A stretch of 64,000 nt of DNA from assembly GCA_963851405.1 (NCBI GenBank), contig CAWKPB010000006.1, positions 1 to 64,000 on the forward strand, in the 5' to 3' direction. Origin of the DNA: JANPBY01 sp963851405. GTDB taxonomy: Bacteria; Actinomycetota; Actinomycetes; DATJPE01. This document shows, in pieces, positions 10,647-19,023 of the stretch (position 1 is the first letter of the stretch; every line of letters begins with the position of its first letter). Under the pieces are notes generated by a model. That model was given only the letters and a program-made list of their open reading frames with translations, was not told the origin of the DNA and did no database searches. A program made the position numbers and the translations under genes.

Positions 10647-11036
10647 GTGGCATGGATCCAACTCGTGGATGAGGCCTTCATCGTCGCCGCACCCGCCGCG
10701 GTGGCCGAGGCCATCTCCGAAGAGCGCCGTTGGCGGCTGTGGTGGCCGGATCTGAGGCTGCAGGTGTTCATGGATCGTGGGGTGCGCGGGATTCGGTGGT
10801 CCGTGCTCGGACCGGACCGGGTGGGGAGCTTGGAGTTGTGGTTGGAAGCCTGGGGCGATGGGGTGCTCGTTCATCACTATCAGCGGCTTGACCCCGCCCA
10901 GGGCGACACCGCTCGCGTTCCCGCGGGCCGAGTCCGTCGGCGCGAGCAAGATCGTCGCGTTCGTGCCTGGAAGAAGCATATGTACGACCTCAAGGACAGC
11001 CTGGAGGTCGCTCGCACAAGCGGTGACTCTGGCTGA
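10647..11036 (+). CDS. SRPBCC-like (polyketide cyclase/START fold) conserved protein
   Basis: This 129-residue soluble protein starts at a GTG. It opens with the VDEAFIVAAPAAVAEAI pattern typical of the first strand and helix of SRPBCC lipid-binding proteins, followed by WWPDL and alternating hydrophobic strands. It ends in a long basic helix (MYDLKDSLEVA). No catalytic residue can be named. It is transcribed divergently from the acyl-CoA ligase, and its 3' end overlaps the next gene by 14 nt. A ligand such as a fatty acid or polyprenyl lipid is an inference from the neighbour. Confidence 0.72.
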   Translation: MAWIQLVDEAFIVAAPAAVAEAISEERRWRLWWPDLRLQVFMDRGVRGIRWSVLGPDRVGSLELWLEAWGDGVLVHHYQRLDPAQGDTARVPAGRVRRREQDRRVRAWKKHMYDLKDSLEVARTSGDSG

Positions 11037-11547
11037 TTTGGTCAAGGCGGCGCCAGAGTCTGCCGACGATCGTTTCGTGAGCGAGGTACTGTCCGCGACG
11101 CGCTGCCCCCAGTGCGCCGCCCTGGTCCGGCCAGGCCAACCGTGGTGCACGTTGTGCCACACCGACCTTCGGCCTGCCCCGCCGGCGGAGGTCATGACGA
11201 TGCCCGACGTTGAGGCCGCGGCCACCGTTGCGGCGCCCACCCAGTCGGACATCACGGCACCCGCGACCGGCAAGCACGCCCGCAGTGGTGACGACCCGAA
11301 AGCGGGGATGGGTCCCGGCTTGGCGATAGCGGGCGTTGCCGACGGGGCTGCGCAGGGTGGTCTCAGCGAGGGCGAGATCGATGCGATGCTTTCGCAACTG
11401 GCGGCTCAGACCGGACCGCCTCTAGGCGGCGTCAGCGAACGCCTCGACAGTCGTTCCGCCAAGGTGATCGCCGCTGTTGGCCTCTGCCTCGCTGCAACCG
11501 CCGTATTGCTCCTGTCGTCCTTCGTTCTCGGGGCCATCTTCGGCTGA
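11023..11547 (+). CDS. Zinc-ribbon protein with C-terminal membrane anchor
   Basis: This 174-residue protein begins at a GTG overlapping the previous gene. Residues of about 28-46 contain a CPQC...CTLC zinc-ribbon pair. The middle (about 55-125) is Ala/Pro/Thr-rich and probably disordered. The C-terminus (about 150-174) is one hydrophobic helix that could anchor the protein with the ribbon in the cytoplasm. I recognise no named family beyond the zinc ribbon. It is tightly coupled to the SRPBCC gene before it. Confidence 0.7.
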   Translation: MTLADLVKAAPESADDRFVSEVLSATRCPQCAALVRPGQPWCTLCHTDLRPAPPAEVMTMPDVEAAATVAAPTQSDITAPATGKHARSGDDPKAGMGPGLAIAGVADGAAQGGLSEGEIDAMLSQLAAQTGPPLGGVSERLDSRSAKVIAAVGLCLAATAVLLLSSFVLGAIFG

Positions 11548-11562
11548 GGGCCCAGTGCTGCC

Positions 11563-11622
11563 TACGCTGCGCCTGTGAGCCGAGCAGCAATCCGAGCAGT
11601 GGTGATCAGCCGATGCGGGTGA
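11563..11622 (+). promoter_or_regulatory. Probable leaderless promoter with a short upstream ORF
   Basis: A TACGCT -10-like box (11563-11568) lies 6 nt before a GTG at 11575. That GTG opens a 15-codon frame whose TGA (11620-11622) overlaps the start region of the metallophosphoesterase ATG at 11613 in another frame. The arrangement matches the TANNNT leaderless pattern seen elsewhere in the window and could couple translation of the short ORF to the gene. Confidence 0.4.
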
Positions 11623-12407
11623 GCGTCATCAGCGATGTCCACGCGCGCGATGACGCGCTGGTCACCAGCATGGACGGGGCGGACGCGCTGTTCTGTCTGG
11701 GTGACCTGATCCTCTTCCTCGACTACGCCGATCCCACTCAGGGGATTTTCGCTGAGCTGTTCGGTCCGACCAACGCCAAGACCTTCGTGGACCTGCGCAC
11801 GCGCGGTCTGCTTGACGAGGCCAGTGCCCTGTCGTCAGAGCTGTGGAGCAGCCATCCTGGGGAACGGGGCGACACGGTCGCGGCGGCAGTACGGCGGCAG
11901 TATGCGAGCACGTTCGCTGCCATGCCGTCACCGGCTTACCTCACGCCGGGGAATGTGGACGCGCCGGATCTTTGGCCCGAGTTCGCAGGGCCTGACCATC
12001 ACGTGCTGGACGGGGAAGTGATCGAGCTCGACGGCTGGACCTTTGGATTTGTCGGTGGGGGCCTGCGGACGCCCTACCGGACGCCACACGAGCTGACCGA
12101 CGAGGAGTTCGCCGCAAAGGTTGCTGCGGTGGAGGGAGCCGATGTGCTCTGCACCCACATCCCCCCAGCGCTCCCCGGCCTGACCTATGACGTGATCGCT
12201 CGCCGTTTCGAGCGCGGCAGCGAAGCACTCCTCGCAGCGATTCGGCGCAGTCGCCCCAGGATGGCGCTGTTCGGCCATGTGCATCAACCGCTTGGGGCGC
12301 GGGTACGCATCGGGCGCACAGAGTGCATCAATGTCGGCCACTTCCGCGGACGGGGTGCGCCGTTCATCTTGGAGTGGCGACCGGCCCTGCTCGGGTGGCG
12401 TGGCTAG
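11613..12407 (+). CDS. Calcineurin-like metallophosphoesterase
   Basis: This 264-residue protein has all the dinuclear metal motifs of the family in order: SDVH (residues 6-9), GDL (about 31), GNVD (about 113, in place of GNHD), a THIPP histidine (about 178) and GHVH near 220. It is probably a cytoplasmic phosphodiesterase or phosphatase; the substrate is not visible. The ATG overlaps a short upstream frame. It belongs to a run of small same-strand genes ending at the ArsA-like ATPase, an arrangement I recall from other actinobacteria. Confidence 0.88.
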   Translation: MRVSVISDVHARDDALVTSMDGADALFCLGDLILFLDYADPTQGIFAELFGPTNAKTFVDLRTRGLLDEASALSSELWSSHPGERGDTVAAAVRRQYASTFAAMPSPAYLTPGNVDAPDLWPEFAGPDHHVLDGEVIELDGWTFGFVGGGLRTPYRTPHELTDEEFAAKVAAVEGADVLCTHIPPALPGLTYDVIARRFERGSEALLAAIRRSRPRMALFGHVHQPLGARVRIGRTECINVGHFRGRGAPFILEWRPALLGWRG

Positions 12408-12444
12408 GCTCGGCCTCAGTCTCCCTCGGATCGAAGGGTTCCCC

Positions 12445-12882
12445 ATGGCTGACCGCACCGAGTCAAGCATCACCATCGCGGCCGACGCCGCCACCATCAT
12501 GAGCGTGATCGCCGACCTGGAGGCGTACCCGGAGTGGACCAGCGGGGTCCGCGAGGTTGAGGTGCTGAGCGTGTACGAGGACACGGAGCGGCCAGCGGAG
12601 GCGCGCTTTGTCATCGACTCCAGTGGAATCAAGGACGAATACACCCTCGAGTACGACTGGGACGGCGACGAGTCGGTGACCTGGACGCTTGGTCAGGCGG
12701 GCGTGCTCAAGGCCATGGATGGCGCCTATCCGCTGACCGATCAGGGTGACGGCATGACGCAGGTCGTCTACCAGTTGTCGGTTGATGTGAAAATCCCCAT
12801 GCTCGGCATGATCAAGCGAAAGGCCGAAAAGGTCATCGTCGACACCGCGCTCAAGGGCCTACGCGCGCGCGTCGAGGGCTGA
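12445..12882 (+). CDS. SRPBCC family protein (TB16.3/Rv2185c-like)
   Basis: This 145-residue protein starts at the ATG after TTCCCC. The N-terminus (ESSITIAADAATIMSVIADLEAYPEW) is the classic polyketide-cyclase/START signature in which the Tyr-Pro-x-Trp turn closes the first helix. Strands continue to the C-terminal amphipathic helix. These proteins bind hydrophobic ligands. It sits 43 bp before the ArsA-like gene, as in the Rv2185c-Rv2184c pair of M. tuberculosis (from memory). The ligand is unknown. Confidence 0.85.
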   Translation: MADRTESSITIAADAATIMSVIADLEAYPEWTSGVREVEVLSVYEDTERPAEARFVIDSSGIKDEYTLEYDWDGDESVTWTLGQAGVLKAMDGAYPLTDQGDGMTQVVYQLSVDVKIPMLGMIKRKAEKVIVDTALKGLRARVEG

Positions 12883-12925
12883 TCTCGGTCACCGAGGCCC
12901 CACCGCGGGGCGTTAGTCTCGGGTC

Positions 12926-14128
12926 GTGCGTGTCCTCTTGTTCACCGGCAAGGGAGGCGTCGGTAAAACGACGGTCGCGGCCGGTACTGCCGCGTTCGCG
13001 GCCGCCAGTGGGCTCAAGACGCTGATCTTGTCCACGGATGCAGCGCATTCCCTTGGCGATGCGCTCGGTTGTGGTGATGCGGGTGCCCCCTCTCTTGGGC
13101 ACGACCCACTGGAGGTCGCTCCCGGCCTGTATGCCCAGCAGGTCGAGCCGCGCCGCCGCTTCGAGCGCTCGTGGCGAGAGGTACAGGAGTACTTGCTCGA
13201 CATCCTCGACGCGGCAGGGGTTGACCGTGTGGAGGCCGAGGAGCTGACAGTTCTTCCGGGCGCAGAGGAGGTCATCGCACTCTTGGAGCTGCGCGACCAT
13301 GTCCAGTCCGGCCCGTGGGACGTGGTCGTCGTCGATTGCGCCCCCACGGCAGAGACGCTTCGGTTGCTGGCGCTGCCCGAGGCTCTGGCCCGATACATGG
13401 ATCGCGTGTTTCCGCCGGAGAACCGGTTGGCGCGCTCGTTGGGCCCGATGCTGGGGCGGGTGTCAGGCGTTCCCATGCCTAACGATCGCGTCTTTGCGGC
13501 CATGGATCGGCTGCGCGCGGAACTGGGCGAGGTGCGAGAAGTGCTCACCGCGTCAGGTGCGTCGGTCCGACTGGTCCTCACGCCTGAGTCCTTGGTCGTG
13601 GCCGAAGCGCGCCGCACGTACACCTCGCTGTGTCTGTACGGCTATCAGGTCGATGCCGTGATCGCTAACCGGGTTTTTCCTGCTGAGGGGTCAGACCCAT
13701 GGCGGCGCGGCTGGGTCGCATCTCAGGAGCGTCAGCTCGCCGACGTTGCTGAGTCCTTTGTCTCGATCCCGGTGCACCGAAGCGAATACCAGTCCGAAGA
13801 GCCGGTGGGGGTGGAGGCGCTCGCTGCCTTCGCCGCGGATCTTTATGCGGATGCCGACCCGCTCGCGGTGACGGCCCATGAGGACCCGATCCGGGTCGAG
13901 AGATCCGGTGACGAGTACGTCTTGTCTCTCGCGGTTCCACTGGCCCAAAGAGACGAGATGGGCCTGGCGCGAGCCGGTGACGAGTTGGTCATCACGGTGG
14001 GGAGCGCTCGTCGCGTCTTGGCCCTCCCGAGCGCGCTGCGTCGCTGCACCGTCGAAGGCGCGGCGCTTCGTGACGATCGGCTGCGCGTCCGGTTCGCTCC
14101 TGACCCGAGTCTCTGGGGCCCTGTGTGA
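12926..14128 (+). CDS. ArsA/GET3-family ATPase
   Basis: This 400-residue P-loop ATPase has Walker A GKGGVGKTT at residues 8-16, STDAAHSLGD as the switch I/A' region, and VVVDCAPTAETLRLL as switch II. Residues of about 315-400 form a beta-rich C-terminal extension like the ArsA HSP20-like domain (alternating strands VLSLAVPL, LVITVG). There are no arsenite cysteines or arsenic genes nearby, so a role in arsenic export is unlikely; a chaperone or membrane-targeting role is a family-level guess. A TAGTCT box (12914-12919) lies 6 nt before the GTG, which indicates a leaderless transcript. Confidence 0.88.
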   Translation: MRVLLFTGKGGVGKTTVAAGTAAFAAASGLKTLILSTDAAHSLGDALGCGDAGAPSLGHDPLEVAPGLYAQQVEPRRRFERSWREVQEYLLDILDAAGVDRVEAEELTVLPGAEEVIALLELRDHVQSGPWDVVVVDCAPTAETLRLLALPEALARYMDRVFPPENRLARSLGPMLGRVSGVPMPNDRVFAAMDRLRAELGEVREVLTASGASVRLVLTPESLVVAEARRTYTSLCLYGYQVDAVIANRVFPAEGSDPWRRGWVASQERQLADVAESFVSIPVHRSEYQSEEPVGVEALAAFAADLYADADPLAVTAHEDPIRVERSGDEYVLSLAVPLAQRDEMGLARAGDELVITVGSARRVLALPSALRRCTVEGAALRDDRLRVRFAPDPSLWGPV

Positions 14129-14508
14129 CCAGGCAGGCGCAACCGGATCCTGACCCCCGCCTCGAGGAGGGCGGTCAGGGCGTTCCACGGGAGAGCCAGG
14201 CGGCGGTGGAGGCGTTGCGGCTGTTTGAGGCCATCCAAGACTGGGCCCGAGCCAGTTCCTTCGGAGACATGCGCGCTCATCTCAGCGCGGCGGCCGACAG
14301 TGGCTTCGCGACTGACTCCGCCGATTGCCGACTGTGTCCCATCTGCCAGGTGGTGGGTGCTTTGCGTACCCATCACCCAGAGGTCGCGGAGCACCTGTCA
14401 GACGCCGTCTCGTCCTTGACTGCGGCCGCGCGGTCAGCGATGAGGGAGCGCGACGAGGAGACGAGGACGGCACGGAGGGACCCGGTCGAGCACATCGACA
14501 TCGTGTGA
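14125..14508 (+). CDS. Conserved small actinobacterial protein beside arsA
   Basis: This 127-residue soluble protein overlaps the ArsA-like stop by GTGA. The middle contains a CRLCPIC motif (two close cysteine pairs) that could bind metal. Around it lie helical segments rich in Ala and acidic residues, and the tail is charged (EERDEETRTARRD-type). I recognise the position (after arsA) as conserved in actinobacteria, comparable to Rv2183c, but no function is known to me. Confidence 0.7.
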   Translation: MTRQAQPDPDPRLEEGGQGVPRESQAAVEALRLFEAIQDWARASSFGDMRAHLSAAADSGFATDSADCRLCPICQVVGALRTHHPEVAEHLSDAVSSLTAAARSAMRERDEETRTARRDPVEHIDIV

Positions 14509-14706
14509 GCTGACGCGGAAGCAACCTCGCTGGTCACGCTCGGTAAGGCCATAAGCACGATCCGTGGGATTGACTCGTCCGTTCGGCCGGTCCCGCTTCA
14601 TTCATCCGTCCGTGTCATGGCCCGCCCCCTTACATGAGGTGCCTGGCGTGCTTACTCTTACGCAGGGGATTGGCCGGTCCAGGCCATCCCGGGGAGGGTC
14701 CTGATC

Positions 14707-15303
14707 ATGCAGCGGTTCAGACGTTCTACCCGTGGGGATGGCGGAGCTGTGGCCGTGGAGGCCGCGCTCGTTACTCCTCTGATCCTGCTCCTCGTCTTCG
14801 GCATGATCGAGTTCACGCTGCTCCTCAAGGACAACGTGGCCGTGACCTCGGCGGTGCGAGCCGGTTCACGTACGGCCTCTGCAGAGCCACGGGTGGACAC
14901 TTTCCTCGAGGACACCGCCCGCTCGATGACCCGCACGGTCCAGACGCTCGACAAGTCCGGTCTCGAAGGGGCCCAGGGCGGAAACCTGTACATCTACGAA
15001 GCCGACAAGAACACTGGCCTCCCCACGGCATCCACGACGTTCGCCTGCACGAGCAAGTGTGTGCGTTATGACTGGGACACGGGCGCAAACAAGTTCGTCT
15101 ATCGGTCGGGCAGTTGGAGTCATCTCAGCATCAACGCCTGCGCCGGTGATCCGAATCTGACCACGGTCGGGGTCCGGCTGGAATACCGGCATGACTTCCT
15201 GACTGGGTTGTTCGGCACGGGGCTGACGCTGGCCGACCAGTCCGTCCAGAACTTCGAGCCGATCTCGACCCTGGACGACCCGAATGGTGTCTGCAAGCCA
15301 TGA
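14707..15303 (+). CDS. tadE: TadE-like pseudopilin
   Basis: This 198-residue protein has a basic start (MQRFRRSTRGD), then the TadE signature GGAVAVEAALVTPLILLLVFGMIEF, a hydrophobic helix with the conserved Glu after the presumed processing point. The exported C-terminal part contains four cysteines (including CTSKC), which could form disulfides. TadE proteins are minor pseudopilins of the Tad system. GGGGAGGG precedes the ATG by about 9 nt. Its TGA overlaps the ATG of the next gene (ATGA). It lies 8 kb from the tad operon, so the pilus genes are split into two groups. Confidence 0.88.
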   Translation: MQRFRRSTRGDGGAVAVEAALVTPLILLLVFGMIEFTLLLKDNVAVTSAVRAGSRTASAEPRVDTFLEDTARSMTRTVQTLDKSGLEGAQGGNLYIYEADKNTGLPTASTTFACTSKCVRYDWDTGANKFVYRSGSWSHLSINACAGDPNLTTVGVRLEYRHDFLTGLFGTGLTLADQSVQNFEPISTLDDPNGVCKP

Positions 15304-17012
15304 GAGGTCGGGCCTCGCAGTGGGACCGGGGGCGCACGAGCCGCGCGCGCCTGAGTGATGACGATTCGGGGTACGTGGCCGTCTTCGTGGCCCTCTGCAT
15401 CCCGCTGTTGATCGGCATGGCAGCCCTCGGCGTCGATGTGGCCTACTGGCACTCCGAAGGTGCCCGACTCCAGAAAACGGCCGACGATGCGGCCCTCGCC
15501 GGGGTGGTCTATCTGCCCGGGAGCATTACCGCGGCCTCGACGGCTGCGCTCGTCAACGCGAACGCCAACGGTTATGCGCCGGATGCCACCACCACGATCA
15601 CCCCAACGCAGGAGCCCAACCGACCGACTCGGCTGCGGGTGACCATCAGCAGCACGGTCGACAACTTCTTCGGCTCCATCTTCGGGCGTCCCAGTACCAC
15701 CGTCACGCGGACGGCGGTCGCTGATTTCGCCGGTCCGGTGCCCATGGGCAGCCCGTGCAACATCTTCGGTAACGACGACATGGGCAGTCCCGGCGGCTCA
15801 GGCGGGAACTGCGACAGCAACGACGGGAAGTACTGGCTCAATATCGCCGGCCCCGATATGAACAAGGCGCGCGGCGATGCCTATGCGTCGAAGTGGTGCG
15901 GGGCGCCTGACATCAGCGGCGGCCCGATCGATGACTGCCCGACCGGCTGGAACCAGATGGGTGGCAACGCGGACTACACCGACAAGGGCTACACGTTCAT
16001 CGTCCGGGTCAAGCAGGCGGGCACGATCAACTTGCGGGCCTACGACGGCGGCTACGTCGGGACCGGCGACACGTGCAACGACGGTGTTTTCGAAGACTCC
16101 ACGGCTGCGAACAACCCGTACTACGTGGTGAAGCCAGCTCAATACCAAAGGGCCAACAATGTCTGGTGTTCGGGGGACAGCGTCCAAGGCGGCAACACGA
16201 CCAACAACATCCAGGGCAGCGGGGTCGTCGTACGCACCCTGTTCACTGTCCGAGGACCTTCGCCCAACCCGTTCGACCCGCTGCAGGGCCCGATCATCGG
16301 TGGCAGCTGCGGTAAGGACCTGGCTGGATGGAACGGGCGCAACGACAACTTCAATCTCCGGAACGGGCTTACCCAGGGCAACGGGGCATACTCGTTGCCC
16401 CTGGCGCAGACATTCCACCGGTGGGACACCTTCTGCCCCAACCTCGTGGTTCAGCCGGGTGACTATTCGATCCAGGTCCAGACGCCGTCCGGGGGTAGTC
16501 AGAACCGACTGGGACTTGCTGCTACTCACTCCGCGGGCAACGACAAGGTGTCGATCTTCGCGGCCGGCAGGGTCTCGCTCTATCTGAACACCCCGGGGAA
16601 CACGACGAGCAACTTCAACCTGGTGCGGTTGGACTCCTCAACGGCTCGGCACACGCTGGTGGTCCGGTTCTTCGACTTTGGTGATGTCGGTGGGGGCACG
16701 GTGGACGTGGGGATCCGGACTCCGGATAACTCCTCGATTTCGGGCGGTAGCTTCGCCGGGTGTGTAGCGGCCGGCCCGACCTCTGGATCGCTGGGCGCTA
16801 ACTGCACGGTCACCGGCATGCGGGCGTCAACCCACGGTGGGCGTTGGCAGGAGATCAGAATCCCCATCCCGGCCGACTACACGTGCAACGACGACAACGA
16901 CCAGAACAAGTGCTGGGCAGTGGCCGCGATCCGCAACAACAGCGGAAACCCGAGCGACACGACGACCTGGCAGGCCAGCCTGATCGGCGACCCGGTCCGG
17001 ATCGTCGAGTAG
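15300..17012 (+). CDS. TadG-like pilus protein with large cysteine-rich extracellular region
   Basis: This 570-residue protein opens with about 23 polar residues, then the DSGYVAVFVALCIPLLIGMAA helix and the AYWHSEGARLQKTADDAALAG stretch typical of Flp-associated TadG proteins. After about residue 145 comes a roughly 400-residue exported region with many Cys, Gly, Asn and Asp residues and beta-rich texture, unlike the VWA domain found in classical TadG. This suggests a secreted adhesin or pilus-tip protein. It is translationally coupled to tadE and followed by a strong terminator at 17076-17110. Confidence 0.83.
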   Translation: MRGRASQWDRGRTSRARLSDDDSGYVAVFVALCIPLLIGMAALGVDVAYWHSEGARLQKTADDAALAGVVYLPGSITAASTAALVNANANGYAPDATTTITPTQEPNRPTRLRVTISSTVDNFFGSIFGRPSTTVTRTAVADFAGPVPMGSPCNIFGNDDMGSPGGSGGNCDSNDGKYWLNIAGPDMNKARGDAYASKWCGAPDISGGPIDDCPTGWNQMGGNADYTDKGYTFIVRVKQAGTINLRAYDGGYVGTGDTCNDGVFEDSTAANNPYYVVKPAQYQRANNVWCSGDSVQGGNTTNNIQGSGVVVRTLFTVRGPSPNPFDPLQGPIIGGSCGKDLAGWNGRNDNFNLRNGLTQGNGAYSLPLAQTFHRWDTFCPNLVVQPGDYSIQVQTPSGGSQNRLGLAATHSAGNDKVSIFAAGRVSLYLNTPGNTTSNFNLVRLDSSTARHTLVVRFFDFGDVGGGTVDVGIRTPDNSSISGGSFAGCVAAGPTSGSLGANCTVTGMRASTHGGRWQEIRIPIPADYTCNDDNDQNKCWAVAAIRNNSGNPSDTTTWQASLIGDPVRIVE

Positions 17013-17075
17013 CCCCAGCGGCGAATAGCCCCTGCGCGTGCCTTCGCGCCGGAGCAGTGCCCGGTGCAGACACAG

Positions 17076-17110
17076 GAAACCCCGCCGAGCCTTAGGGCTG
17101 GCGGGGTTTC
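17076..17110. terminator. Intrinsic terminator hairpin, possibly bidirectional
   Basis: A perfect 11-bp stem, GAAACCCCGCC (17076-17086) with GGCGGGGTTTC (17100-17110), encloses a further AGCC/GGCT pairing around a TTAG loop. The stem itself supplies a short U-run on either strand (GGGGTTT). It lies 64 bp after the TadG-like gene and 20 bp after the end of the minus-strand small ORF at 17131, so it can terminate both. Confidence 0.8.
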
Positions 17111-17130
17111 GCTGTTCGTCTGGGTGAGCG

Positions 17131-17256
17131 TCAGCTGCGGCGGAGCCTCGATCGCAGGCTGCGGCGCGGCTTGATGCTGCGCGGGCGCCAGGTCATCTCG
17201 GGGGAAAGAAGCAAGCCGGCCGCGATCATGCTGGCCGAGCTGGTGGTGCGTGACAC
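17131..17256 (-). CDS. Possible small basic protein (41 residues)
   Basis: The minus-strand frame reads MSRTTSSASMIAAGLLLSPE and continues with a Trp-Arg-Pro-rich, strongly basic tail ending RSRLRRS. A GGAG lies 9 nt before the GTG start at 17256; an ATG at 17265 in the same frame overlaps that GGAG. Support comes from this ribosome-binding site and from the terminator hairpin right after the stop. It resembles no family I can name, and the basic tail in high-GC DNA could be chance. The rest of the 17013-17398 gap shows only the terminator and an AT-richer stretch (17310-17390) that may hold a promoter. Confidence 0.35.
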   Translation of the reverse strand: MSRTTSSASMIAAGLLLSPEMTWRPRSIKPRRSLRSRLRRS

Positions 17257-17398
17257 TGTAATCATCTCCTGGGTACGGCGGGCTGCGTGGGTCGCAGGGA
17301 ATATCCGCTCATCCATTATGACGCTGGCCATACCCTGAAATGATCCCGATCTCAACGTGATCCCGGTCACATTCAGAAGTCTCGGGCCTTCAGAGGCG

Positions 17399-18151
17399 CT
17401 AGACGACGGCTCCATGGTCGGGGTCCTCGTCGTCGAGATCGCCATCGCGAAGCGTGGCAAACAACGTCCCGAGCCCCCCCAGGAAGGCCAGGACGACGAA
17501 CAGCCCAAGCCACCCGTCCAGAGGGCGATCGGTCAACACACTGAGTACGACGATCAAGGGCGCTCCGAGAACTGCAGCCCAAGCAAAGCGGCGAACCGGG
17601 GTGCCGGACGGTATCGGGGGAGGCGGAGGGGGGACGAATCTGTCCTCCGCATCGAGGTCCGTGTCAGAAGGGCTGGCCTGACGGGGTTCGTCGGCCAGCA
17701 GGTCGTCCCAGCCCGTGAGTCGAGGGGGCGCCGTGGTCGCTGGCGTATCGACGGCCTCGGGTGTAGGCGGCCCCTCGGGCGAGCGCGGCCGGGGGCGTTC
17801 GTCCGGGCTATTTGTGAGTCCGGCGACGATCTCCGCAAAGCGGGCGTCCACGTCTCGATCGCCGGTGCCAGGAGGCCCGTCTCTGCGAGGTTCTTCAGAA
17901 CGCGGATCCGTCCGTTCCACCTCGGCCAGGACGACTCCGGCCCGCTCGCGGGTCCCCACCTCGACGAACAGGCGGTCTAGGGGCCGATCGGGCAGGTGCA
18001 CGTCGAGGTACGCGCCGGCGGCGCCCGGATGCGGTACGCAATAGGCAGGCACGCCCGCGTCGCGCAGGGCCTCCAGGGCCGAATGCGCAATCCAGGGATC
18101 CACGTCAGCCAAGTGGGACCACTGGCTGGCGGGGAGTCCGTTGTCGCGCAT
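17399..18151 (-). CDS. Conserved actinobacterial protein with two C-terminal membrane helices
   Basis: This 250-residue protein starts at the ATG at 18151, 16 bp after the esterase stop. Residues 1-75 form a small alpha/beta region (PWIAHSALEALRDAGVPAY) reminiscent of DUF2007-type domains. Residues of about 75-180 are a Pro/Asp/Arg-rich disordered linker with a PPPPPPIP run. Two hydrophobic helices (about 188-206 and 212-232) are followed by an acidic tail (DGDLDDEDPD). It is probably an inner-membrane protein with a cytoplasmic N-terminus, and is probably co-transcribed with the esterase. No function can be assigned. Confidence 0.68.
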   Translation of the reverse strand: MRDNGLPASQWSHLADVDPWIAHSALEALRDAGVPAYCVPHPGAAGAYLDVHLPDRPLDRLFVEVGTRERAGVVLAEVERTDPRSEEPRRDGPPGTGDRDVDARFAEIVAGLTNSPDERPRPRSPEGPPTPEAVDTPATTAPPRLTGWDDLLADEPRQASPSDTDLDAEDRFVPPPPPPIPSGTPVRRFAWAAVLGAPLIVVLSVLTDRPLDGWLGLFVVLAFLGGLGTLFATLRDGDLDDEDPDHGAVV

Positions 18152-18167
18152 GGTCCGGATCGCTCGA

Positions 18168-18935
18168 CTACGCGGACGGGTCGGGGGAGACGTCTGAGTA
18201 CCGCTGGATAAACGCCCACGAGCCGTCGAAGATGATCGGCGCGTCATAGTCCAGCGTGGCGACGTGGTAGCTGCGATCCAGCAGTCGTTCCTCGGTCTCG
18301 TCCGAACCCACGTTCGCGAGGATGACCGCCGCGTTGGAGGGCTCCACGACGTGATCCTGGGTGCTTCGGAACAACACCAACGGGCATGTGACGTCGCTCA
18401 GGGATGCACGGGTGAGCTCCCACAGCTGCGCCAGTGAAGACAACGCTTTCAGCGGAGTGCGGTCGTATCCGACCTCATCTTGGTCCGGCATGGCGATGTC
18501 GTTGGCCACGCCCTTCACCGAGGGTATGACCCTGCGCAGGAGGGGCAGCGCGATCAAGGCCTTGTTCTCGCTTTGGACCGAGGGGTTCACGAGCATCAAG
18601 CCGCGCACGATGTCTGGGTGCTGGGCCGCTAACCGCAGCGCGAGCGTGCCACCCATCGACAGCCCGGCCACGTACACCTCCGAGCACACCTGCGCGAGCT
18701 CCAGCAGAGCGCGCTCGTCCTCGGCGTACCAGTCCTCCCAGGTGGTGCGCTGCATCTCTTGCCAGGTGGTGCCATGCCCGGGCAGTCGAGGCACCCGCAC
18801 GGTGCACCCGCGCTCGGCGAGGAACTCCGCCCACGGCCGCATGGACGCGGGCGAGCCAGTGAAGCCATGGCAGAGCAGGACACCGACCGGTCCGTCGTCT
18901 CGGCTGAAGGGTTCTGCACCTGGCAGGAGTGGCAC
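18168..18935 (-). CDS. Alpha/beta-hydrolase, carboxylesterase/monoacylglycerol lipase type
   Basis: This 255-residue cytoplasmic hydrolase has the oxyanion segment LLCHGFTGSP near residue 20, the nucleophile elbow GLSMGG (Ser near 94), the acid Asp in STQDHVV (near 198) and the catalytic His in RSYHVATLDYD (near 228). Length and motif spacing match Est30-type carboxylesterases. Its start is divergent from the plsC-like acyltransferase, which together with the acyl-CoA ligase locus suggests lipid or glyceride turnover. The substrate is inferred only from the family. Confidence 0.88.
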   Translation of the reverse strand: MPLLPGAEPFSRDDGPVGVLLCHGFTGSPASMRPWAEFLAERGCTVRVPRLPGHGTTWQEMQRTTWEDWYAEDERALLELAQVCSEVYVAGLSMGGTLALRLAAQHPDIVRGLMLVNPSVQSENKALIALPLLRRVIPSVKGVANDIAMPDQDEVGYDRTPLKALSSLAQLWELTRASLSDVTCPLVLFRSTQDHVVEPSNAAVILANVGSDETEERLLDRSYHVATLDYDAPIIFDGSWAFIQRYSDVSPDPSA

Positions 18936-19023
18936 GGGGGCTCCTCGGGGAGGGCGCGGCGACGCTACGGTGGGTCCGGTACGTCAGAATCGTCCATGGC
19001 ATCGTCGCATGAGGAGGGCCGGC

